This document shows, in pieces, positions 1 to 8,783 of a DNA stretch of 64,000 bases. Made by a program: the position numbers and the translations under genes. Within the stretch, counting starts at the first letter, position 1, and the number at the start of each line of letters is the position of its first letter. Source of the DNA: Campylobacter subantarcticus LMG 24377 (lineage in GTDB: Bacteria > Campylobacterota > Campylobacteria > Campylobacterales > Campylobacteraceae); the NCBI RefSeq assembly GCF_000816305.1, contig NZ_CP007773.1:992001-1056000 (forward strand). The letters run 5' to 3'. The notes under the pieces are model-generated. The model did no database searches. It saw only the letters and a list, made by a program, of their open reading frames with translations, and had not been told where the DNA came from.

Positions 1-1361
1 TTTGTTTGGTTTTTGCTTTGCTTTACTAAGCCTTCCTTAGGATTAAAACTATGATCAAATTTAAACTTAGTAGGTACAAAGCTTACTTTTAAAGGATATC
101 CTTTATCTGTGACACAAGCTGAGATGAGTTCTTGTAAGATTGCGTATTCATCATTGACTTTCTTTTGAGATAAAGAGCCTTTAACATCTACCACCTTAGT
201 GCAAGGATAACTTACCTTTCCCATAGTATTGGGACAACCGCTTATGCTAGAATTAAGCAAATCACTTTCTAACATAATAGGCACACCATCATCTTTAAAA
301 GTTTTTCCTTTGTTTGATTTAAGTATGACTTTACCTCCATGGATACATTCTAGGTTTTGATTTTCTAAAAGGGCATGAAGTTTAGCTATAGCTTGTTTTT
401 TATTTATTTGTATGGTTTTTTGTTCTTTTAGAGTGTTTGAAATTAAATCTTTATACTCTAAGCTTTGCTTGCTTAAACATTCTAATTTGATATTTAAAGA
501 ATTTTCTATAATAGAATAATTAAGCAAACAAAGTTCATCATTTTTATAAAAGATGCTAAGTTTTCCTTTGCCACTATTTTCATCTTTAGGAGAAAAATAA
601 TAACTAGGTGTATCTTGTTTTATAGTATTATCTTGATCTAATTCTCCAAAGTAAAAGGGATTATTAGGAAGTTCGCTTGAGCCTGTAAGGAGAGTGGAGT
701 TTAAGAAGATTTTTGTATCTAAACTTTTAAAATCTATTTGATATTTTTCTTCTATGTCCTTTATATCTAAAACACTTCTATCTTTTGTGAAAATATCACA
801 ATGATTATCATAAATATGAATTAAATTTGACATAGAGATAAAAGAAGTATTGTTAGAATTATCTTGCAAATTTACTTTATCTAAGAATATGATTTTTATA
901 TTATTTATCTTTAATACTATGGTATTGGTATTTTTATCATAAAATTGCTCTATGTTAAATACTTCGTTTAAAGCTAAATTAACATCATTTTCCTTAGTAT
1001 TAAAGCTTTGATTATTTAGATTATCTTGCAAGGAAATTTCTTTATCTAAATAAGCTTGGATATCTTTTATTTTTTCTTTTAAAGTATTGATAGATTTATA
1101 AAGCTTTTTTCTAGCATCAAGATAGGTATCATTTAGACTTTCTTTATCTAGGATGAAGATTTTTGTGAAAGTAGAATTATAGCCTAGATTGTTTATAGCG
1201 CTAGCTTGGGTGAAAAGATCTTCTTGATTATAATTTATAGCTATGGAATTTTCACATTGATATAAGGCTTTTAAATATGCTATGGATGAATTTTTATCTA
1301 TTTTGTCTATTTCGTCATTGTTTATAAAGGCAAGCCTTGTTATAAATAACTCTCTATCCAT
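1..1361 (-). CDS. PAAR-like DUF4280 protein of module D, C-terminus off window
   Basis: Translating the minus strand from the ATG at 1361 gives an open frame reaching the left edge, so the C-terminus is missing. The first ~216 residues (starting MDRELFITRLAFINN) are unlike the other PAAR proteins of the window. From the motif NSTLLTGSSELPNNPF onward (about position 711) the sequence is essentially identical to the 13278-15362 protein, including the PAAR-like core ECIHGGK and SISGCPNTMGK with its spaced cysteines. DUF4280 proteins are PAAR-like tips that sharpen the VgrG spike and often carry toxins. It lies directly downstream of a candidate effector and two putative immunity genes, so it is the likely delivery tip for that cargo. 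Any fused C-terminal toxin cannot be seen. Family assignment is solid; the cargo-adaptor role of the N-terminal head is inference. Confidence 0.8.
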   Translation of the reverse strand, partial: MDRELFITRLAFINNDEIDKIDKNSSIAYLKALYQCENSIAINYNQEDLFTQASAINNLGYNSTFTKIFILDKESLNDTYLDARKKLYKSINTLKEKIKDIQAYLDKEISLQDNLNNQSFNTKENDVNLALNEVFNIEQFYDKNTNTIVLKINNIKIIFLDKVNLQDNSNNTSFISMSNLIHIYDNHCDIFTKDRSVLDIKDIEEKYQIDFKSLDTKIFLNSTLLTGSSELPNNPFYFGELDQDNTIKQDTPSYYFSPKDENSGKGKLSIFYKNDELCLLNYSIIENSLNIKLECLSKQSLEYKDLISNTLKEQKTIQINKKQAIAKLHALLENQNLECIHGGKVILKSNKGKTFKDDGVPIMLESDLLNSSISGCPNTMGKVSYPCTKVVDVKGSLSQKKVNDEYAILQELISACVTDKGYPLKVSFVPTKFKFDHSFNPKEGLVKQSKNQT

Positions 1362-1425
1362 TTTTCTCTAAATATTTTAAGATAAATGAATATTATATCA
1401 AATATATTAAATTTTTTGATAATTT

Positions 1426-1923
1426 TTAAAAATTTTCATATATCACATAAACACTTGAGATCAATATAGGAACATTACACACAAATCCTATAAACCAACT
1501 TAATTTTTTGCATTTTTCTCCTGTACTATGGCATTTAAATAAATAAGCTTGTAATAAACAAGGAAGTATAAAAAAAGTGATCACTAAAAAGACAATGGTG
1601 ATACCACTTAAAAATCCAAAATAATTATACGCTTTATATTCTTGCGGTGATAATTTTTCAATTTCTGGAGGACCAAGCAATACAAGCGATCTAGAGGTTT
1701 CAAGATCATAAGTAAGATAAAATATGATAACAATAACTGTAAAAAAGATAGTGAAAGATGTCAAAAAATAAGATTTTACAAATTCTTTTATATTAATTCT
1801 CATCCAATAATTTATAATAGAAAAGGCAATAAACACAGCTAAAGCTGTAAGATAAAATTTTACGATAATAACAATGGATAGCAACGAACCTACAAAAATA
1901 GAAAGTGCAATACTATCTCCCAT
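1426..1923 (-). CDS. small multi-pass membrane protein, putative immunity paralogue
   Basis: 165 aa with about four hydrophobic segments (near residues 8-38, 50-75, 100-125 and 140-160) and little else. It is a clear paralogue of the 2042-2551 product: both share the block around WMRINIKEFVKSYFL and the motif LGPPE(I/V)E(K)LSPQEY between the second and third membrane segments. The ATG follows a GGAG motif that belongs to a duplicated remnant of the upstream candidate effector (1924-2041), so the gene arose with that effector tail by tandem duplication. Position after an effector and before a PAAR protein fits an immunity protein acting in the inner membrane, but no immunity family is recognised. 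Function is inference only. Confidence 0.7.
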   Translation of the reverse strand: MGDSIALSIFVGSLLSIVIIVKFYLTALAVFIAFSIINYWMRINIKEFVKSYFLTSFTIFFTVIVIIFYLTYDLETSRSLVLLGPPEIEKLSPQEYKAYNYFGFLSGITIVFLVITFFILPCLLQAYLFKCHSTGEKCKKLSWFIGFVCNVPILISSVYVIYENF

Positions 1924-2041
1924 TTAAACTCCTGTATTATAAAGCACATTATAAGCTTTATCTTTAAAATCAAGTTTAGCAATAAAATCCTTACTATAAA
2001 GTTTAAAATCTAAACCATAAGGAGTGAATTCTTGATAGTCT
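1924..2041 (-). pseudogene. duplicated 3' tail of the 286 aa candidate effector
   Basis: These 118 bases repeat, almost base for base, the last ~38 codons and stop codon of the gene at 2552-3412 (encoding LYSKDFIAKLDFKDKAYNV and the end NTGV). No start codon or N-terminal part is present. It supplies the ribosome-binding GGAG and the stop that abuts the ATG of the 1426-1923 gene, exactly as the intact effector does for 2042-2551. It is a footprint of duplication of an effector-tail plus immunity unit. Confidence 0.85.
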
Positions 2042-2551
2042 TTAAATAAATATATACATCAAATACACACTTGCAATTAATATAATAATATTACACACAA
2101 ATCCCATAAACCAACTTAATTTTTTGCGTTTTTCTTTTATGCTATAACATTTAAATAAATAAGCTTGTAATAAACAAGGAAGTATAATAAATGTGATTGT
2201 AAAAAAAATAAAATTTATAAAGATTAAAAATTTAAAACACTTATATACTATATATTCTTGTGGTGATAATTTTTCAACTTCTGGAGGACCAAGCATTACA
2301 TATCCTCTATAAGTTTCAATATCATAGCTAAAATAAAATATGATAACAATAACTGTAAAAAACACAATAAAATACATTAAAAAATAAGATTTTACAAATT
2401 CTTTTATATTAATTCTCATCCAATAATTTATAATAGAAAAGGCAATAAGAACGCTTAAGGCTGTAATATAAAGTATTGCATCAATAGCAACAAGTCTAAA
2501 AATAAATCCTACCAAACCCCAAAAAATAGAAAGTGTAATATCTTCTCCCAT
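2042..2551 (-). CDS. small multi-pass membrane protein, putative immunity protein
   Basis: 169 aa, about four predicted membrane segments, paralogous to the 1426-1923 product across most of its length but diverged at the N-terminus and in the segment after LSPQEY. The ATG at 2551 directly follows the TAA of the 286 aa gene at 2552, with the GGAG ribosome-binding motif inside that gene, so translation is coupled. Directly coupled small membrane proteins downstream of T6SS effectors are commonly immunity proteins against periplasm- or membrane-acting toxins; that role is inferred from context. No domain is recognised. Confidence 0.75.
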   Translation of the reverse strand: MGEDITLSIFWGLVGFIFRLVAIDAILYITALSVLIAFSIINYWMRINIKEFVKSYFLMYFIVFFTVIVIIFYFSYDIETYRGYVMLGPPEVEKLSPQEYIVYKCFKFLIFINFIFFTITFIILPCLLQAYLFKCYSIKEKRKKLSWFMGFVCNIIILIASVYLMYIFI

Positions 2552-3412
2552 TTAAACTCCTGTATTATAAAGCACATTATAAGCTTTATCTTTAAAATCA
2601 AGTTTAGCAATAAAATCCTTACTATAAAGTTTAAAATCCAAACCATAAGGAGTAAATTTTTGATAATCTTGATAATCTTGATTGTAAAGATAGTATTGTT
2701 TAGTTTTTGGGGATTGTAGGACATCAGCAAAGGTTATTTGTGGTATAATATATATCTTTGGTTTATAAGTTTCCATCTGTCTTGTAGATCCCCAAATACT
2801 GAAACTCTTTTCATTAAAATCCCAAGCTCCAACAGGTTGTCCTAGCTTGATAAAATTTCCATCATCATCAAATTCATGTCCTTGATCTAAAAAATCAAAG
2901 CTATCATAAACATAAACAAGCATTTCATCAACGCGGTATGATACCTTTTCTCTATCTCCTTGAATTTCTTTTTTAATGCTTAATTTCGAAGGAACAAAAT
3001 TAAAAGAAAATTTACCACTACAAGCATAAAGAGATAGATCTTGCATGAGTTCATCATAAGTTTGCTCTAAAGTCTCATATGTATTATAAGTAAGTCCAAG
3101 TGGCGATGTCGCAAAAATAAATTTATCAAGTCTAGCATAAGAAAAATCTACCTTAAATTTCTCTGCAATATTTATACCTAAATTTTGCCAAATTTGTTTG
3201 AAAAACTCATCATCACCCACACCTATATATTGACAATTTAAAGTATCAAGCTCATAGGGCTTACAGTCTAAAATGCGTTTATAATCTTTTGAAATTTCAT
3301 CATTTTCTTTAATGATGATATAAGATTCTTCATTTTTATCGCTTCGATTTTCTTTTATATCGATAGCAAAATCAAATTTATATTCTCCTTGAGGTAATTT
3401 TTTTAATGTCAA
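2552..3412 (-). CDS. candidate T6SS effector, possibly DUF6402-like
   Basis: 286 aa, no signal peptide, mostly polar. The stretch VYVYDSFDFLDQGHEF followed by a short turn and VGAWDFNEKSFS (about residues 168-208) resembles, from memory, the conserved core of the DUF6402 family found beside PAAR/VgrG genes; I could not test this. It sits between an unknown 215 aa gene (4-base gap upstream) and a translationally coupled membrane protein, with a DUF4280 tip gene further downstream. This is the slot that a lipase or a Cys/His hydrolase fills in modules A-C. Its tail is duplicated at 1924-2041. An effector role is inferred from position; the activity is unknown. Confidence 0.65.
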   Translation of the reverse strand: MTLKKLPQGEYKFDFAIDIKENRSDKNEESYIIIKENDEISKDYKRILDCKPYELDTLNCQYIGVGDDEFFKQIWQNLGINIAEKFKVDFSYARLDKFIFATSPLGLTYNTYETLEQTYDELMQDLSLYACSGKFSFNFVPSKLSIKKEIQGDREKVSYRVDEMLVYVYDSFDFLDQGHEFDDDGNFIKLGQPVGAWDFNEKSFSIWGSTRQMETYKPKIYIIPQITFADVLQSPKTKQYYLYNQDYQDYQKFTPYGLDFKLYSKDFIAKLDFKDKAYNVLYNTGV

Positions 3413-3416
3413 AATA

Positions 3417-4064
3417 TTATGAGTTTTTTTGTAAGATTATTTCTATTTGCTTTGTAAAATTTTGAGTGTATATGTCTTCTTTTGTATGAAATTTTTTACT
3501 TAGTCTTTTTATTATAGGAAAATGAGAATAAAACTTATCCCAATCTAGCGTAGTATAAAATTTAATAGAACGCTTTTCTTCTCTTACTTCATTTGTTTTA
3601 TTATCTACATGGCGTGAAAAACGCTCTGAATTTTGCCTTAGTTTTTTCATCTTTTGAGTTTGTGTGTTTTTTGGATAAGGGGTATAATGTAAAATAAGAG
3701 GTTCTATACCTTTACTTTGTAAGAAATTTTGTATTTCTTTTAGTCTTTGTTCTGCTTGGGGATTATTAGGTTTGTTTTGTTTTATGGGAAGATGATAATT
3801 TTGTATTGTATCTATCTTAGGGCTATTTTGCCACAATACTTGAAGCTGATAGCTAACAGCCCAACCTAGTGTTGCTATTTCATTATTGCTTTTTTGATAG
3901 TATTTAAATTCATTATAACAACACTCTAATTCTGTAGGCAAAACTGTTTCATCATATTGTAAAGTACTAAAATTTATATTATTAATATAATTTTGACTCT
4001 TTAAAGTTTCTTCATTAATATGTCCTACTGGAACAAGATTTTCCCAAAAAAGTTCTTCATCCAT
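3417..4064 (-). CDS. hypothetical protein, first gene of module D
   Basis: 215 aa, not recognised. It has no membrane segment or signal peptide. The N-terminus (MDEELFWENLVPVGHI) is acidic and the C-terminal half is basic and rich in Lys/Gln (around residues 95-170), ending in amphipathic helical sequence. It is separated by four bases from the downstream candidate effector and probably starts the operon. By position it may be an effector chaperone, an adaptor or a second component of the effector; the sequence does not distinguish these. Confidence 0.6.
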   Translation of the reverse strand: MDEELFWENLVPVGHINEETLKSQNYINNINFSTLQYDETVLPTELECCYNEFKYYQKSNNEIATLGWAVSYQLQVLWQNSPKIDTIQNYHLPIKQNKPNNPQAEQRLKEIQNFLQSKGIEPLILHYTPYPKNTQTQKMKKLRQNSERFSRHVDNKTNEVREEKRSIKFYTTLDWDKFYSHFPIIKRLSKKFHTKEDIYTQNFTKQIEIILQKNS

Positions 4065-4140
4065 TATTTCATCTTATTGTTTTTATATTTTTTAGAAATT
4101 TCTTAAGCATGCTCTCATTTAAATTTATAGAATACCTAGC

Positions 4141-4471
4141 TTAGCACATTCTAGCATATTTATAAAGTTTCATATATTTGACTTGTTTTTCATATATTAA
4201 TAATTTTTTTTCTTGTAATTCTTTATATTTTTGAATATCAGGGCATATCATTTTTTGTATTTAGAAACATACCTATGTCAAGCCATTCATATGTATAACA
4301 ATTTTTATATAAAATATTTGTTGCAATTTCATAATATTGATATTCTACTTTTTGCATCCTTAACCTTATATTGCTCTCAACAAATTTTACTCTTACAACA
4401 TTGTTTTTTGCTGATAGATTATTTGATGAATTTTTAAGACTTGCAAAACAAGTCTTAAATTTGGGCAACAT
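4141..4471 (-). pseudogene. degraded or frameshifted small hypothetical gene
   Basis: One frame starting at 4471 (inside the 3' end of the DUF805 gene) encodes 77 aa with a plausible soluble stretch (MQKVEYQYYEIATNILYKNC) and stops at 4238. In the +1 frame a further ~35 lysine-rich codons (DIQKYKELQEKKLLIYEKQ) run to a stop at 4141. The switch would lie near 4245-4255, beside an A6 run. It may be one frameshifted gene or two chance frames; no family is recognised. A plus-strand open frame across the same bases is less convincing. Confidence 0.3.
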
Positions 4472-4871
4472 TAATTAAAAAAATTAAAATTCCAATGATT
4501 AGATTAATACTAAAGTATAGGATAAAATTTCTAGTTTCTGGTATGCGTTCTCCATATTTATTAGTAAATTCATTTGATTTGAAACAATATAAAATCACAA
4601 ACACGATTATAGGAATAATCAAAATGTATAAAAGCTGCCACCATCCACTAAATCCTATATCATGCAATCTTCTTGCACCTATGGCAAATATAGGCAACAA
4701 ACTTGCGAGCGAAAAAATATGATCAATAATTGGCAACCACCAAAAAAATGCCAAAGCCACACAAAAACTAACGAGAATTTGCATGAGCATCACAGCCCAA
4801 TAATCACCCCTATTAGTTCGCGTCTTAAAGTCGGTAGCTTGTTTCCAAAAATTCAAATAAAGTTCAAACAT
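4455..4871 (-). CDS. DUF805 family inner-membrane protein
   Basis: 138 aa. The N-terminus MFELYLNFWKQATDFKTRTNRGDYW and the central ARRLHDIGFSGWWQLLY are hallmarks of DUF805 proteins, which carry three to four membrane segments; here they lie near residues 27-50, 53-68, 78-100 and 115-135. The role of the family is not established beyond being a bacterial membrane protein. It starts 12 bases downstream of the hemH stop and is probably co-transcribed with it. It looks like ordinary chromosomal content between T6SS module D and the decayed region at 5.8-6.6 kb. Confidence 0.85.
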   Translation of the reverse strand: MFELYLNFWKQATDFKTRTNRGDYWAVMLMQILVSFCVALAFFWWLPIIDHIFSLASLLPIFAIGARRLHDIGFSGWWQLLYILIIPIIVFVILYCFKSNEFTNKYGERIPETRNFILYFSINLIIGILIFLINVAQI

Positions 4872-4883
4872 TTTAAAATCCTT

Positions 4884-5792
4884 TTATAAATTTAATAAAT
4901 AATTCAAAACAAACTGAACAAATTCATCACTATCATTAGGACACGCAATTAAGTCATAATCATATTTTGCTAAATGTCTATATTCTATACCTAATTCAAA
5001 AATCGTTTCAGAACAATCTATGCAAAAAGATATAGGATAAATCAAAGCTTTATTGTTTAAATTTGCTAAAATATCACTTGTATTTGGCTCAAGCCATTTT
5101 ACAGGACCTAGTTTAGACTGATAAGCTAAAATAAATTCATCAAAATGATCTTTTAGTTTTTCTTTTAAAAGTTTTATATGATCATTTACATGCTTTTCAT
5201 ATAAATCGCCTTTATCAATAATACTTTGTGGCAAAGAATGTGCTGAAAAAATCAAAGTTTTAGCATCAAAATTACTTTTCTTAGCTAAAATGTGCAAAAC
5301 TATCATCTCATTGTAAAGCTCATTTTTGTAAAAGATATCTATAGTTTTTATTTTTGCTTGAATTTTTTGCTTTAAAATTTCATTTTGTAAAACTTCTAAA
5401 GATGAAGTTACTGTGGTGCGAGAATGATGCGGATAAAGCGGGAAAAGAATAATTTCATCATTTTCATTTAAAGTATATTTTTGTAAAACCTCTTTGGCAA
5501 AAGGAGGCACATAAAGATTAATAAAGTCAAATTTAAAGTCATTTGTTTTTACATTAAGCTTTTCACACAAGCTTTGCGTAAACTCATTGAGTGGAGATTT
5601 TCCACCCATTTGTTTATAATTTTCCCTCATAGCTTTTACGCGAGATTTTGTAATAATCCACGCCACAAATCTTCTTATAAATTTATTTTTAATACCTAAA
5701 ATATAAGGATCATTAAACATATTTTTTAAAAAAGTTTCGCAATCTTGTAAATTTGTAGCTCCACCCATATTTAAAAATAAAACTAATTTCAC
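4884..5792 (-). CDS. hemH: ferrochelatase (protoporphyrin/coproporphyrin iron-inserting enzyme)
   Basis: 302 aa. Ferrochelatases insert ferrous iron into the porphyrin at the end of haem synthesis and act in the cytoplasm or at the membrane face. Seen here: the N-terminal LFLNMGG, the PLYPHHSRTT block (about residues 138-147), the catalytic-histidine motif FSAHSLPQSI followed by GDLYEKHV, then YQSKLGPVKWLEPNT and the C-terminal ISFCIDCSETIFEL. Length is normal for the family. The start is GTG at 5792 with an AAAGG ribosome-binding motif about ten bases upstream; the next ATG is only eight codons in but would remove the conserved first strand. It is followed by the DUF805 gene. There are no signs of damage. 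Assignment by several independent motifs is firm. Confidence 0.95.
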   Translation of the reverse strand: MKLVLFLNMGGATNLQDCETFLKNMFNDPYILGIKNKFIRRFVAWIITKSRVKAMRENYKQMGGKSPLNEFTQSLCEKLNVKTNDFKFDFINLYVPPFAKEVLQKYTLNENDEIILFPLYPHHSRTTVTSSLEVLQNEILKQKIQAKIKTIDIFYKNELYNEMIVLHILAKKSNFDAKTLIFSAHSLPQSIIDKGDLYEKHVNDHIKLLKEKLKDHFDEFILAYQSKLGPVKWLEPNTSDILANLNNKALIYPISFCIDCSETIFELGIEYRHLAKYDYDLIACPNDSDEFVQFVLNYLLNL

Positions 5793-5954
5793 TAAAAACC
5801 TTTTATTAATTATATTTTACTTTAGTGTAAATTGAAAATCAATTGTATCCATAATATTTAGCATTCTTTACTATCTTTTTCTAAGATACATTATAACAGA
5901 GTTTTATAATTTAAAGCTGAATGCAGCAAGATAACATTATAAGCTATTGAGCAC

Positions 5955-6310
5955 TTAGCCATTTCTTGTTAAATTCTCAAGATTGCTTTCAATCTTTTCT
6001 TGTATTTTTATAGAATTAGCTTATATTTTATCCACATCAATACTTCCAACAATATCAGCAACAAATTCACTTAAATCTATTTCACTAAAATCTAACTTTT
6101 GAAATTCTTCTGGAATAAATCCTCCATAATCAAGACTTTTTAGAGAACCACAATCTCTTCCAATTTGCGGGTATCCTTGCTCATTAAATATTTTTGCTAA
6201 TTTTGAATTAAAACAACAATGTGTTTTTTATCCTGAATACAACCTATGAATTTAATTTTTTAGAGCAATATTCACCAACTTCTACACATCTATTTTGCTT
6301 ATTGAGTTTT
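5955..6310 (-). pseudogene. traN-like conjugation gene remnant
   Basis: The minus strand encodes, with one frameshift near 6205-6250 and an in-frame TAA at 6021-6023, the conserved C-terminal part of TraN-like mating-pair stabilisation proteins: a Cys-containing VGEYCSKK, then GCIQDKKHIVV, NSKLAKIFNEQGYPQIG, YGGFIPEEFQKLDFSEIDLSEF. Compared with functional TraN proteins (from memory) the spacing and motifs fit. It has no start and is clearly non-functional. The rest of 5793-6604 shows no gene that I can support, only AT-rich DNA; the 71 aa plus-strand frame at 6309-6524 has no recognisable features. The remnant suggests that a conjugative element once adjoined the T6SS island. Confidence 0.65.
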
Positions 6311-6604
6311 GCTAGCTTTTTTCATCTTTTCATTTTTAAGTTTTAATTTCTTAAATGATAAGTTTTATTATCATTGTAAAAACTTTGGTTTAAAAATACT
6401 TTTTTTTAAAAAATACATAGTCTTTACAAAAAAGCTTCTTGAGAAATTTTATTTAAATGTATATCTACTAAACCCAATGACATTGCCCAAATTTTTTAAA
6501 ACCTCTCTATTATATTACCTTTAAAACCCTGTTATTTTTTTCAAATCAATTGCAAAGTTTTTATTTTGATTAATAAACCACACACTTACTACTTTCTACC
6601 TTCC

Positions 6605-7416
6605 TTACTTCAACCTCACATTCATAATCATATTAGACAAAAAGATACTATCTTGTTTAAAGCCTTTTGAGTCATATGCATTTTTTGATTGTATAGTTTG
6701 TATTAAAATTGAAAGATTGTATAAACTTAAACTCTCTAATATATTTACAAGTTCTATCTTACTTAAAGTATTAAAATCATTTAATAGTCTAAGATAACTA
6801 CTTATAATAGAAGAAGAATTGATATTATTAAATACGATTTTATTTTTATATCTTCTTTAATCAAGAATTGATTATCTTTTATATACAAATAAGTTTTAAG
6901 ATGATGATTACTTAATATTTGATTATAAAAACTTAAAAGGCTTTCTTTACTATTTAAATCTATAAAATTTAAAAATATATTTTCTTTTAATAATGCTTCT
7001 TGTAATTCTTTTAAGTTTTTAAAAGCTTGATTTATTCTAGAAAGATTTTCCAAAGCATAAATAGTGTTGTCATCTTTAGAAATTACTCTATTAATGTTAT
7101 ATTGTAATAAAGGGTTTTTATAATATGTATCACTATTGATTAAGATATTGATATAAAAAGATTCTTTTATATTAGTATGCTTTTTAATATGTAAAAATTC
7201 TAAAATATTTAAAAAAGCATTAGGTATGTAAAATTGATCTAAACTAAGTTGCAAAAAATGATTCATATTATACATAGAAAAAATATCATTATCTTTAATC
7301 AAATTATCTTTATTTAGATTAAACAACATAACCCCACCAAAACCCAATAAGCTTAAATTTTTTAAATTCTCTAAAGCTTTTCTTTTTTCTAAATCAATTT
7401 GAAGTATTTTTTGCAT
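6605..7416 (-). pseudogene. ~270 aa module-end protein, frameshifted copy (module A)
   Basis: From the ATG at 7416 the product matches the 270 aa protein at 18173-18985 almost perfectly up to EDIK (about residue 190), then loses frame and stops at 6802. The remainder (up to NMIMNVRLK and the stop at 6605) is intact in the next frame. Alignment with the other copies shows one base fewer: five A residues in the coding strand near 6842-6846 where the intact copies have six. This is a single-base homopolymer loss, so the gene is broken here or switchable. The family is not recognised. Confidence 0.8.
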
Positions 7417-7434
7417 TGTTTTTCCTTTCTTTAA

Positions 7435-7497
7435 TTAGCCTATACATAAACCATTTTTCATAATGATAGTAGTGGCTAGTGTAGTTATGAAATTCAT
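7435..7497 (-). other. 20-codon micro-ORF, copy of the giant gene's 3' end
   Basis: A short frame encoding MNFITTLATTIIMKNGLCIG followed by a stop lies 5 bases after the 426 aa gene and before the ribosome-binding sequence AAGAAAGGAAAAAC of the ~270 aa gene. Its last 14 codons match the last codons of the giant gene (LATTIIMKNGLCIG). Equivalent copies occur at 19004-19066 and 20368-20430. It is either a recombination scar carrying a ready-made translation signal or a small translated leader; the sequence cannot decide. Confidence 0.5.
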
Positions 7498-7502
7498 TAT
7501 TT

Positions 7503-8783
7503 TTACTCTTTTATGTTATGTTCTTTAGCATAAGCTTGTATTTTAGCTCTTAAATCCTCTGGGAAATTATATCTATATATGGCAGGAATTCTTGGATCTT
7601 TTAATCTATCTAGTTTGTGTTTTTTATAAATAAATTCTAATCTTTCTGGGCTAAAATAATAAGGTGCATTAGGATAGCCTTGTGGAGGAGTTAGAGCTGC
7701 TAGTTTGGCTTGTAAAACCAAAGTATCTAGCCACAATTTTACTTCTTTTTGCGTCCAATCACTTGGGATATTATCACCATAACCATTTAACATCCCATTT
7801 TTATAAGCATCTCTTTTGTATTCAAATTCCCACCTACTCTCTGGAGTAGAATCTATATCCCTTGGATCTTTTAATTTGCCTTTTAAAACATCATCATCTA
7901 AAGCTCTGATAATATCACCTGCTTCATCATAAGCAAAATCATACTTGTTTAAATCAATAATCCAATCCACTCCTATAAGTTCATCTAAGAAAGGAAGCAT
8001 TCCAAAATCATCATAAGGAGGATTTTTAGAAAAATCTTTTAGCATTTGAGCTTTAAGAGGGTTTTTATGTATACCATCTACTAAACCTCTATATGCATAA
8101 GAATCATAAAGACTCTTAAGACCTTGTTCATGTCCTAGTTGTATGAGTAAAAAATTTATTGCTTGGGTTCTTGCTTTAAATCCTGTCATAGAAAGTTGCA
8201 AGGCTCCTATAAAGCCTTTTATATCTCCTAGTATCCCTGCTGCCAATTCCCATTCACTCATAAATAAATATCCATTACTTAAATGAGCTAAGCCTCTATT
8301 GCTTTCTACTTTTTTATAAAGTTCTTTATAATCTTCATTGATTAAATTTCCTTTTTCATCTACATTGGTATAAGCTTCATAAGGTATATCTATAACAGTA
8401 CTTCTTAATCCACTTCTTATAACTAAATACTTATATCTTTCTCTTTTAGTTTTTAAAGATTTATAATAAGCTTTTTCTGCTTTAGTCCAAGGAGCTATAG
8501 CTCCTTTTATAGGATCTTTTAAATAAATACTTTGCCAATCTTTAAACTCAAGCAAAGTAGAACTTTGCCCTGTGTAAAGATTAGGATCTAAATATCTGGG
8601 TTGATAGTCTTTATAGGGGGAGTTTTTTAGGATTTCGTGGGCTTTGAAAAGAGCTTTGGAATGTTGCTCAACATACTTATCTATAGGCTTATTAATTGTA
8701 TCACCAATTAATATTTTATTTGTATCTTTTTCTACATTTAATATAAGTCCATTTGGTGTATAAATCTCATAAGTTTCACTCAT
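7503..8783 (-). CDS. ~430 aa conserved module protein, unknown function (module A)
   Basis: 426 aa, not recognised. It begins with a short beta-like segment (MSETYEIYTPNGLILNVEKD) and contains a conserved block with YQPRYLDPNLYTGQSSTLLEF (residues ~60-80) and a helical middle (about 190-260). The C-terminal region has TPPQGYPNAPYYF and DPRIPAIYRYNFPEDLRAKI. No signal peptide or clear catalytic motif is visible. Four paralogues are in the window. They share both ends but differ in the middle, so the family is mosaic. The ATG at 8783 follows AAGAAAGGATAAAC. It lies 18 bases downstream of the giant gene. A role as effector-associated or structural partner of the giant protein is inferred only from constant co-occurrence. 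Confidence 0.75.
   Translation of the reverse strand: MSETYEIYTPNGLILNVEKDTNKILIGDTINKPIDKYVEQHSKALFKAHEILKNSPYKDYQPRYLDPNLYTGQSSTLLEFKDWQSIYLKDPIKGAIAPWTKAEKAYYKSLKTKRERYKYLVIRSGLRSTVIDIPYEAYTNVDEKGNLINEDYKELYKKVESNRGLAHLSNGYLFMSEWELAAGILGDIKGFIGALQLSMTGFKARTQAINFLLIQLGHEQGLKSLYDSYAYRGLVDGIHKNPLKAQMLKDFSKNPPYDDFGMLPFLDELIGVDWIIDLNKYDFAYDEAGDIIRALDDDVLKGKLKDPRDIDSTPESRWEFEYKRDAYKNGMLNGYGDNIPSDWTQKEVKLWLDTLVLQAKLAALTPPQGYPNAPYYFSPERLEFIYKKHKLDRLKDPRIPAIYRYNFPEDLRAKIQAYAKEHNIKE

Noticed and set aside
2509-2730. 73-codon minus-strand frame overlapping two genes of module D
   Set aside because: It overlaps the end of the 286 aa gene and the start of the membrane-protein gene in another frame, without a ribosome-binding site.
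4231-4437. Plus-strand frames at 4231-4437, 4495-4722 and 4662-4889
   Set aside because: They are antisense to the DUF805 gene or the adjacent remnant and show no family features.
6309-6524. 71-codon Phe/Leu-rich plus-strand frame
   Set aside because: It lies in decayed AT-rich DNA with no ribosome-binding motif or recognisable feature; its composition is that of random AT-rich sequence.
5793-6604. Search for tRNA genes or attachment sites near the traN-like remnant
   Set aside because: I found no cloverleaf-like sequence or convincing direct repeats that would mark an integration site.
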